A stretch of 64,000 bases of DNA from DATJLY01 sp963773665. GTDB lineage: Bacteria; Pseudomonadota; Alphaproteobacteria; ATCC43930; CGMCC-115725. This document shows, in pieces, positions 57,440-64,000 of the stretch. Position 1 is the first letter of the stretch. Each line of letters begins with the position of its first letter. The notes below the pieces were generated by a model that saw only the letters and a program-made list of their open reading frames with translations, was not told the DNA's origin and searched no databases. The DNA lies in NCBI GenBank assembly GCA_963773665.1, contig CAVZBZ010000001.1, positions 1,116,001 to 1,180,000 on the forward strand. Reading direction: 5' to 3'. Position numbers and translations under genes: made by a program.

Positions 57440-58212
57440 CGCTCCAGTTCATTGAGGCCCAACGTCATCACGAAGCCGATGATGGCGATGACGAACAATC
57501 CCACATACATGCGCTCGACCGAGAACGTCTCCCATGCGCTCCAGATCATGTAGCCGATGCCGCTCTTCGCGCCCACCATTTCGGCGATCGCGATGAGGAT
57601 GAGGCCGAGGCCGGCGCCGAGCTTCACCCCCGTCATGATGAACGGCAGCGCGCCCGGCAGCGCGATCGTGCGAAAGGTCGCCAATGGGTTGGCGCGAAAA
57701 CTCTTGCCGACGTCGAGATAGACCCGGTTGATCTGCAGCACGCCGGCGGTCGAGTTGATCGCGATCGGATAGAACACGCCGATCGCCACCATCATCACCT
57801 TCGACATCTCGCCGAGCCCGAAGATCAGCAAGATGAGCGGCAGGATCGAGCTTTTCGGAATGGGGTACGTCGCGGCGATCAGCGGATCGACGAACGCGCG
57901 AATGGGCCGCGAGATGCCCATGACGATGCCCAGGACGAGCGCCGGAATGCCGCCCAGGAGGAAGCCGAAGAACAGGCGCTGCAGGCTGATCGACGTGTCC
58001 TCCCACAGCTCGCCCGACTGCGCGATCGCGAAGAGCGCGCGCATGATGCTCGAGGGCGCCGGGAAGAACCGGGTATCGATGAATCCCAACTGCGCCGCAA
58101 GCTCCCAGGTGAGCAGCAGGCCGATCGGCGAGGCGACGCTGATGAGGCGGTCGCGCCGTTTGGCCGAGACGCGTTTCTGTTCGCCCAAGTCGGTCATGGT
58201 GATGGCGGCCAT
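57409..58212 (-). CDS. ABC transporter permease (SsuC/TauC type)
   Basis: A 267-residue permease with about six helices and the EAA-loop region (YLDVGKSFRANPLATFRTIA, LPGALPFIMTGVKLGAGLGL). The ATG at 58212 follows GGGGAGG. No substrate-binding protein gene is adjacent, so the substrate (sulfonate, nitrate, pyrimidine or similar) cannot be assigned. Confidence 0.9.
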   Translation of the reverse strand: MAAITMTDLGEQKRVSAKRRDRLISVASPIGLLLTWELAAQLGFIDTRFFPAPSSIMRALFAIAQSGELWEDTSISLQRLFFGFLLGGIPALVLGIVMGISRPIRAFVDPLIAATYPIPKSSILPLILLIFGLGEMSKVMMVAIGVFYPIAINSTAGVLQINRVYLDVGKSFRANPLATFRTIALPGALPFIMTGVKLGAGLGLILIAIAEMVGAKSGIGYMIWSAWETFSVERMYVGLFVIAIIGFVMTLGLNELERWLIPWKTDA

Positions 58213-58315
58213 CGCTACCTCCCCGCGCTTATGCACCGGCAGCCGAACCATAGCGAATTCGGCCCGACGCCGCGACTCTTCCGCGGTGTGCGCCCCCGGT
58301 TCTATATTGGAGGGG

Positions 58316-59122
58316 ATGGGTCGCTGGACGCTCGACGACATTCCGTGGCACCGGTTCGACCGCCGGAAGGTCGATCCCGAGCTGGTGCGCCTCGTCAAAG
58401 CGGCGAGCCTGGTCGAGGCGAACGGCGGCGACTACGCCCATTATTTGTGCAACGTCTTCGCCGGCGACCCCGAGTTCCAGGAGGCGGCGCGGCGCTGGGG
58501 CGCCGAGGAGATCCAGCACGGTGTGGCGCTCGGCCGGTGGGCCGCGCTCGCCGATCCAGACTTCGACCACGAGGCGGCACGGGCGCGCTTCACCGCAGGC
58601 TTCCGCGTGCCGCTCGATGCCGCGCGCTCGGCGCGCGGCTCGCGCGCCGGCGAGCTCGTCGCGCGCTGCATCGTCGAGACCGGCACGAGCTCCTATTACA
58701 GCGCGCTCGGCGAGGCGGCGGACGAGCCCGTGCTCAAGGCGATCTGCGCCCGGATCGCCGCCGACGAGATCCGCCACTACCGGCTCTTTCACTTGCACCT
58801 CGGGCGTTATCTCGCGCGCGAGGGGCTGGGATTCTGGAGCCGGCTGCGCATCGCATTGGGCCGCATCGCCGAGAGCGAGGATGACGAGCTGTGCTTTGCC
58901 TATCACGCCGCCAACGAGGGCGCGCTGCCCTACGACCGGCGCCGCGCGGCGAAGGCCTATGCGCAGCGCGCAGCATCGGTCTATCGCCGGCACCATATCG
59001 AGCACGCGGTGGCGCTCGCGTTCCGCGCCGTCGGATTGAAGCGCGGCGGCCCGCTCGATGCGCTTGCCGCCGCCCTCGCATGGCGCGCGGTGCGCTGGCG
59101 CGCGGCGCGCGGCGCGGCTTAG
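58316..59122 (+). CDS. Ferritin-like di-iron domain protein
   Basis: A 268-residue, all-helical protein. Two ExxH metal motifs are visible (EEIQHGVALGRW and DEIRHYRLFH), with further Glu residues in LVEANGGDYAHYLCN and ETGTSSYYSALGE completing a four-helix di-iron site. Its physiological role is not known; it may bind iron or hydroxylate a substrate. The last four bases overlap the convergent rppH. GGAGGGG is very close to the ATG. Confidence 0.8.
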   Translation: MGRWTLDDIPWHRFDRRKVDPELVRLVKAASLVEANGGDYAHYLCNVFAGDPEFQEAARRWGAEEIQHGVALGRWAALADPDFDHEAARARFTAGFRVPLDAARSARGSRAGELVARCIVETGTSSYYSALGEAADEPVLKAICARIAADEIRHYRLFHLHLGRYLAREGLGFWSRLRIALGRIAESEDDELCFAYHAANEGALPYDRRRAAKAYAQRAASVYRRHHIEHAVALAFRAVGLKRGGPLDALAAALAWRAVRWRAARGAA

Positions 59123-59583
59123 CGAAGGAGCGGCGCGAACTCGCGCAGCACCGCCTCGTAGAGCGGGCGCTTGAACGGCACGATGAGGCGCGGCAGGTCG
59201 GCGGCCGGAAGCCATTTCCAGGCGTCGAATTCCGGGTGATGCGTCGCGAGGTCGATGTCGCTGTCGGATCCGAGGAAGCGCATCGCGAACCATTTCTGCT
59301 CCTGGCCGCGATAGCCGCCGCCCCACACCGTGTCGTACAGCTCCGGCGGCAGCTCGTAGCGCAGCCATCCTGCCGTCTCGGCCAGGAACTCGGCCTTGTC
59401 GATGCCGGTCTCTTCGGCAAGCTCCCTGAGCGCTGCGTGGCGCGGCGTCTCGCCCTCGTCGATTCCGCCTTGCGGCATCTGCCACGCGCCGGGCGTGTCG
59501 ATGCGGCGGCCGACGAATACCAAATTCCGGCGGTCGAGCAGCATGACGCCGACGCCGCGGCGGTATTTGAGCGCGCCGCTCAC
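59119..59583 (-). CDS. rppH: RNA pyrophosphohydrolase
   Basis: A 154-residue Nudix hydrolase that removes pyrophosphate from mRNA 5' ends. It has YRRGVGVMLLDRRNLVFVGR, the Nudix box GGIDEGETPRHAALRELAEE, and TVWGGGYRGQEQKWFAMRF. It overlaps the upstream deacetylase gene by four bases. Confidence 0.94.
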   Translation of the reverse strand: MSGALKYRRGVGVMLLDRRNLVFVGRRIDTPGAWQMPQGGIDEGETPRHAALRELAEETGIDKAEFLAETAGWLRYELPPELYDTVWGGGYRGQEQKWFAMRFLGSDSDIDLATHHPEFDAWKWLPAADLPRLIVPFKRPLYEAVLREFAPLLR

Positions 59584-60575
59584 GGCGCCGGCGGCAGCTT
59601 CTGGCGCATCGCCACCGCGGTCGCGGGTGCGAGCGCGATGCCCTTGCCCTGGAGCGTCGCCGTCCAGGCGAGGACGCGGTCGAGCGTCACCGGATAAAGC
59701 CCGCCGAGGCCGAGCGCGGCGCCATCCTGGGCAGCGATGCCTTCGAGATCGGCAAGCGCCTGGTCAACGGTCTGCTGCGACGGCTCGTGGTCGAGGCGGC
59801 GGTCGGTGATCGCCCAAGCCATGCCGAGGGCGGGGCCGAGGGTCGCCAGCACGCCCCCCTGCGCATCGTGATTGTCGAGGAAGAACAGGCCGCGCGCCTT
59901 CAGCGCCTCGAGCACGGGCTCGAGACTCGCGCGGTCGGTGGCGAAGCGCCCGCCCATGATGCCGACGAGCCCGACATAGTTCGTGCCGCGGCTCAGCACC
60001 CAGCGCAGGCGGTCGAGATTCGTCTCCGGCTCGAGCGAGGTGAGCAGCGTTTTGGGGCCCGGATCCTGGCGCGGATAGTCGGCCGGCTCCATGGGAAGCC
60101 CGAGCATCACCTCGTGGCCCGCCCGGCGCGCGGCCGCGATCCAGCCTTCGAGGTCGCGCGCGTAGGGGCTGAAGGCAAGCGTCACCTCGGGCGGAAGGCG
60201 CGTGATCGCATCGTTCGTCGTGGCGTTGTCGAGGCCAAGCCCGCCGACCACGAGTGCCACCCGCGGCCGGCGGTCGGTGGCGTCGAAACGTCGCGCATAG
60301 ACCTGCCAGGCCTGCCTGCCGTCATGGCCGATGATCGGCAGCGGCCCGTCGGGACTGTCCTCGACCAGCGCCGGATCGGGCGCGGCCTCGGCGCCCTGCT
60401 GCGGGCCGGACGAGAGCTTGACCTCGACCTGGACGGCGCCCGGCCGCGGCATCCGCGCATCGAGCGTCGCAAACGCGACGATTGCGGCCATCGCCGCCAC
60501 GCCTGCCGCCGGCGCGATCCAGGCGAGGCGCCCGCCCTGGGCGCTTCCGCCGTCCGATCCGTCCGGCAGGCTCAA
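59580..60575 (-). CDS. Divergent polysaccharide deacetylase family protein
   Basis: A 331-residue protein with one N-terminal membrane helix (WIAPAAGVAAMAAIVAFATL) and a periplasmic DUF610/NodB-like domain: VALVVGGLGLDNATTNDAI, LPPEVTLAFSPYARDLEGWI, GHEVMLGLPMEP, GIMGGRFATD, FFLDNHD. Likely acts on an envelope sugar polymer. It is coupled to ctpA by a four-base overlap. Confidence 0.9.
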   Translation of the reverse strand: MSLPDGSDGGSAQGGRLAWIAPAAGVAAMAAIVAFATLDARMPRPGAVQVEVKLSSGPQQGAEAAPDPALVEDSPDGPLPIIGHDGRQAWQVYARRFDATDRRPRVALVVGGLGLDNATTNDAITRLPPEVTLAFSPYARDLEGWIAAARRAGHEVMLGLPMEPADYPRQDPGPKTLLTSLEPETNLDRLRWVLSRGTNYVGLVGIMGGRFATDRASLEPVLEALKARGLFFLDNHDAQGGVLATLGPALGMAWAITDRRLDHEPSQQTVDQALADLEGIAAQDGAALGLGGLYPVTLDRVLAWTATLQGKGIALAPATAVAMRQKLPPAP

Positions 60576-61960
60576 CGCGCCGACTGATGCTCGAACAGCG
60601 CCACCCCGCGCAGCATGTCGACCGCGCGGGCGAGCTGATAATCCTCGGCCGTGCCGAGCACGTTCGGATCGACGCCATCCTCGCTCGGCTGCGCCGTGGG
60701 TGTCGTGCCGGGCGGCACGTTCGGCGTCCGCGCGCTCTCGTCGCCGGGCTTGGCCGCGGGCGCGGCGCTTTTCTGGGCGTTCTGCGCATCGGTGTTCTTG
60801 AGCGCGCCGCGCAGATCGGCCTCGTGCATCACCGTGCCCTGGGCGACGCGCTCGATCTTGGCGGGCTCGACGGCGATGTCGGGCTCGATCCCCTTCGCCT
60901 GGATCGAGCGGCCGGAGGGCGTGTAGTAGCGCGCCGTGGTGAGCCGCATGGCGCCGTGGCCGGGCAGCTGGATGATGGTCTGGACCGAGCCCTTGCCGAA
61001 GGACCGCGTGCCGAGGAGCACGGCGCGGTGATGATCCTGCAGCGCGCCCGCGACGATCTCCGAGGCCGACGCCGAGCCGCCGTTGATCAGCACCACCATC
61101 GGCAGGCCGTTGGTGAGATCGCCCGGCGGCTGCGCGTTGTAGCGCTGTGCATCCTCGGCATGGCGGCCGCGGGTCGAGACGATCTCGCCCTGGCTCAGGA
61201 AATCGTTCGACACGGCGACGGCCTGGTCGAGCAGCCCGCCGGGATTGTTGCGCAGGTCGAGCACGATGCCGGTGAGCTTGTTGCCGGCCTTGTCGCGCAG
61301 GTCCTTGATCGCGTTCTTGACGCCGCTGTCGGCCTGCTCGTTGAAGCTGGTGATGCGGACATAGCCGACATCGTCGCCCTCGAGCTGATACTTCACCGAC
61401 TGGATCTTGACGACGGCGCGCTTCATCGTGACGTCGAAGGGATCGCGACCCTCGCGCTTGATCGTGAGCTTGATCTCGCTTCCGATCGGCCCGCGCATGC
61501 GCTCGACCGCATCGTTGAGGCTCATGCCCTGCACCGGCTCGCCGTCGATCTGCACGACGAGGTCGCCGGGCTTCAAGCCGGCATGCGCGGCCGGCGTGTC
61601 GTCGATCGGCGACACCACCTTGACCACGCCGTTCTCCATCGTCACCTCGATGCCGAGCCCGCCGAACTCGCCCCGCACCTGCACCTGCATGTCGCGGAAG
61701 TTCTTGGCGTTCATGTAGCTCGAATGCGGGTCGAGCGCGCTCAGCATGCCGTTGATCGCCGCCTCGATGAGCTGCTCGTCGGTCACGTTCTCGACATAGT
61801 CGGCGCGGACCCGCTCGAACACCTCGCCGAACAGGTCGAGCTGGCGATAGGTGTCCGAATTGGACGGCGGCGTCGCTTGCGGCGGATCAGCCGCGATGGC
61901 CGCGGGCGCAAGCAGCAGGAGGAGGGTCGCGGCGGCCGCTGGCAGGGGAGAACGCATCAT
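60572..61960 (-). CDS. ctpA: S41 family C-terminal processing peptidase
   Basis: A 462-residue periplasmic protease with a signal peptide, a PDZ domain (VKVVSPIDDTPAAHAGLKPG) and the S41 core. The catalytic Ser is in GSASASEIVAGALQDHHRAV and the Lys in TRSFGKGSVQTIIQL. It cleaves C-terminal tails of envelope proteins, often peptidoglycan hydrolases, fitting its EnvC-like neighbour. Overlaps that gene by four bases. Confidence 0.93.
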   Translation of the reverse strand: MMRSPLPAAAATLLLLLAPAAIAADPPQATPPSNSDTYRQLDLFGEVFERVRADYVENVTDEQLIEAAINGMLSALDPHSSYMNAKNFRDMQVQVRGEFGGLGIEVTMENGVVKVVSPIDDTPAAHAGLKPGDLVVQIDGEPVQGMSLNDAVERMRGPIGSEIKLTIKREGRDPFDVTMKRAVVKIQSVKYQLEGDDVGYVRITSFNEQADSGVKNAIKDLRDKAGNKLTGIVLDLRNNPGGLLDQAVAVSNDFLSQGEIVSTRGRHAEDAQRYNAQPPGDLTNGLPMVVLINGGSASASEIVAGALQDHHRAVLLGTRSFGKGSVQTIIQLPGHGAMRLTTARYYTPSGRSIQAKGIEPDIAVEPAKIERVAQGTVMHEADLRGALKNTDAQNAQKSAAPAAKPGDESARTPNVPPGTTPTAQPSEDGVDPNVLGTAEDYQLARAVDMLRGVALFEHQSAR

Positions 61961-63201
61961 CCGTTTACCTTTTCAAGGCGCGTGGCGAGCCACGGCATGG
62001 GGTTGATCGGCTGGTTGTCGTGGCGCAGTTCGAAATAGAGGTGCGGCCTGCCCTCGCCGTCGGGCATCCGTCCTACCGGCTCGCCGGCGACGAGCGTCTG
62101 CCCCGCGCTCACGTCGATCCGGTCCAGTCCGGCCAGCAGCGAATGATATCCGTCGCCATGCGCGATGATCAAGATTTGCCCGTAGCTCCGGAACGGACCG
62201 GCAAAGGCGATCTGGCCGTCGAACGGCGCCACCACCACCGCCCCCGCCTCGGTCTCGAAGGTAAGGCCGCGGTTGGTGCCGCCGTAATTATCGGGCACGC
62301 CGAAGCGCAGCACCAGCGCGCCGGTCGCGGGAAAGACCATGGCGCCGCGGGCCTCGGCGAAGGGCCTGATGCGCCGCGGCGCCGAGGGGTCGAGGCGCAG
62401 CGGCGCGGGCGCGGTCACGGCGACCGGCCCGGCGGGGGCCGCGCGCGGGACGGCGCGCTCGGCCTCTTCCTTGCGGCGCTCCGCCTCGAGCCGGTCGATG
62501 AGCTCGTGCAGGCTTGCCGATTCGGCGGCGAGCGCGAGGAGCCGCTTGCGGCTCTCCTCGGCCGTCCGCGAGGCCGATTGCTGCAGCTCGGTCTTGCGGG
62601 CGATGAGGGCGGCGAGCTTTGCCTGCTCGCCGGCAAGGGCTTGGCGCTTCTGCGCCGTCTCGGCCTCGGCCGCGGACAGATCGCGCTCCGCCGCGTCGGC
62701 CGCCGCGATGTCGCGGCGCAGACCCGCGGTGCGCGCTTCGAGCGGTGGCACCGCATGCGCCATGAGGAGCGCGCCACGGAGCGAGTCGACCGGCGGCTCG
62801 GGCGACAAGGCCGCGGCCACCAGCGGCGCGGCCGACGCACGCAGCAGCGCCATCACGAGCGCCAATTCGCGCCGGCTGTCGCGCTCGAGCGCGGCGCGCT
62901 TCGCCTGCGCATCGGCGGCAAGCGCGCCGAGCTGCGTTTCCGCCGCGGCGAGCGTCGCCTCGTCCGCCTGTGCCGTCGCGGCAGCTGCGATCGCCTCGGT
63001 GCGAAGCCCGGCAATCTCGGCGGCGAGCGCTTCGGCCGAATTCTCGGCCAAATCGTGCTTTGCGCGATTCTCCTCGATCGCCTTGCCGACGGCGTCGAGC
63101 CGTTGCTGCGGCGTCTCGTCCGCCACGGCGTGGAAAACAATTGCGGCCGCGAAGAGCGGCGCGAAGAGGCAGAGAGGCTCAGGCCGTCGCACGCGCGGCA
63201 A
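61957..63201 (-). CDS. EnvC-like murein hydrolase activator (LytM domain)
   Basis: A 414-residue exported protein with a signal peptide, long coiled-coil segments (about 30-250) and a C-terminal LytM/M23 domain (VLRFGVPDNYGGTNRGLTFE; GYHSLLAGLDRIDVSAGQTL; LYFELRHDNQPINPMPWL). The HxxxD of active M23 enzymes is lacking (GTNRGLTF), so it probably activates amidases at the division site rather than cutting murein itself. It overlaps gpmI by 23 bases. Confidence 0.88.
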   Translation of the reverse strand: MPRVRRPEPLCLFAPLFAAAIVFHAVADETPQQRLDAVGKAIEENRAKHDLAENSAEALAAEIAGLRTEAIAAAATAQADEATLAAAETQLGALAADAQAKRAALERDSRRELALVMALLRASAAPLVAAALSPEPPVDSLRGALLMAHAVPPLEARTAGLRRDIAAADAAERDLSAAEAETAQKRQALAGEQAKLAALIARKTELQQSASRTAEESRKRLLALAAESASLHELIDRLEAERRKEEAERAVPRAAPAGPVAVTAPAPLRLDPSAPRRIRPFAEARGAMVFPATGALVLRFGVPDNYGGTNRGLTFETEAGAVVVAPFDGQIAFAGPFRSYGQILIIAHGDGYHSLLAGLDRIDVSAGQTLVAGEPVGRMPDGEGRPHLYFELRHDNQPINPMPWLATRLEKVNG

Positions 63202-64000
63202 CGCGGAGGAGCGACCGGCCGGTCATGGCGCGCGGCTGCTCGAGGCCGAGCAGCGCCAGGAGGGTGGGCGCGATGTCGGCGAGCTTGCCGTCGCCGATCC
63301 CGGCGACGCCTTGCGGCGGATTGATCAGCAGAAGCGGCACCGGGTTCGTGGTGTGCGCCGTGTGCGCCTGGCCGGTGGTCTCGTCGCGCATCATTTCCGC
63401 ATTGCCATGATCGGCGGTGACGAGCATCGCGCCGCCGACCTTGGCGAGCGCAGCGGCGATCCGCCCGAGCGAGGCATCGACCGTCTCGGCCGCCTTGATC
63501 GCGGCGCCCAAGTCGCCGGTGTGGCCGACCATGTCGGTGTTGGCGAAATTGACGACGACGACGTCGAATTTTTGCGCCTCGATCGCGTTCACCAGCGCGT
63601 CCGTCACCTCGGGCGCCGACATCTCGGGCTTCTGGTCATAGGTTGCGACGTTGGGCGAGGGGATGAGGATGCGGGTCTCGCCGGGAAACTCCTCCTCGCG
63701 CCCGCCATTGAAGAAGAACGTCACGTGCGCGTATTTCTCGGTCTCGGCGATGCGCAGCTGCGTCAGGCCGGCATGCGCCACGATCTCGCCGAACGTTTCG
63801 CGCAGCTCGTCGGGCGGGAAGAGCGTCGCGAGGAAGCGATTGAGCTCCGCCGAATAGGAACAAAGGCCCGCCGCGGCGGCAAAGCGCACGGTCTTGGCCC
63901 GGGGAAAACCCGAGAAGGCGGGATCGACCAGCGCGGACAGGATCTCGCGCACGCGGTCGGCGCGGAAATTCCCCATGAGCACGCCGTCGCCGTCCGCCAT
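63179..64000 (-). CDS. gpmI: 2,3-bisphosphoglycerate-independent phosphoglycerate mutase, partial
   Basis: The C-terminal ~273 residues of the glycolytic mutase; the N-terminal part lies beyond the right edge. The phosphatase-fold metal residues are visible in NFANTDMVGHTGDL and VTADHGNAEMM, with HVTFFFNGGREEEFPGE and RILIPSPNVATYD. First gene of the gpmI-envC-ctpA-deacetylase-rppH operon, each overlapping the next. Confidence 0.95.
   Translation of the reverse strand: MADGDGVLMGNFRADRVREILSALVDPAFSGFPRAKTVRFAAAAGLCSYSAELNRFLATLFPPDELRETFGEIVAHAGLTQLRIAETEKYAHVTFFFNGGREEEFPGETRILIPSPNVATYDQKPEMSAPEVTDALVNAIEAQKFDVVVVNFANTDMVGHTGDLGAAIKAAETVDASLGRIAAALAKVGGAMLVTADHGNAEMMRDETTGQAHTAHTTNPVPLLLINPPQGVAGIGDGKLADIAPTLLALLGLEQPRAMTGRSLLRVAARATA

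Overview
The window looks like chromosomal DNA of a high-GC alphaproteobacterium, probably Hyphomicrobiales (Rhizobiales) or a neighbouring order. The evidence is gene order: ffh-rpsP-rimM-trmD-rplS-leuC near dapF-mtaB-ftsY, an atpHAGDC operon without the Fo genes, and a gpmI-envC-ctpA-polysaccharide deacetylase-rppH block. CtrA-like boxes and BBP2-type porins also fit. No rRNA, tRNA or CRISPR array was recognised.

Layout. (1) 1-2.8 kb: a small mobile-looking patch with a serine recombinase, two small helix-turn-helix proteins and a gene-free stretch rich in inverted repeats. (2) 3-13 kb: cell-surface genes (polysaccharide deacetylase, TylF-like and SAM methyltransferases, AsmA, a porin, a polyprenyl-phosphate sugar transferase of the XrtA/PEP-CTERM type), interrupted by a complete IS630-type element at the stop codon of a DUF2141 gene. 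(3) 13-21 kb: leucine biosynthesis (leuB, leuD, leuC) and the ribosome/SRP block, with a higBA toxin-antitoxin pair inserted between leuD and leuC. (4) 21-34 kb: accessory metabolism (CoA transferase, two tail-to-tail TauD/TfdA-like dioxygenases, MetE-like protein, a 964-residue FAD/Fe-S oxidoreductase, serine-glyoxylate-type aminotransferase, hydratase) around dapF-mtaB-ftsY. (5) 34-45 kb: two adjacent sensor kinases, one RpfC-like with a degenerate ATPase domain, then tamA-tamB. (6) 45-48 kb: nitroreductase, split chromate transporter, a likely fluoroacetate/haloacetate dehalogenase and a Crp/Fnr regulator. (7) 48.5-53.5 kb: atpHAGDC. (8) 53.5-59 kb: CYTH-CHAD protein, an IS1595-type transposase remnant coupled to a passenger-like membrane protein, an orphan promoter/operator, an ABC importer without binding protein, and a ferritin-like protein. 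(9) 59-64 kb: rppH, divergent polysaccharide deacetylase, ctpA, an EnvC-like factor and the 3' half of gpmI.

Single-base insertions, each lengthening a two-base run, break reading frames in four otherwise well-conserved genes (recombinase, higA, a TfdA-like dioxygenase and the essential atpD); a similar one may have fused rpsP to rimM. Because atpD is affected, sequence or assembly error is the simplest explanation, so other frame breaks here should be read with that in mind. The most biologically interesting items are the RpfC-like/REC-PAS kinase pair, the IS1595-coupled membrane gene with the nearby orphan operator, and the dehalogenase.
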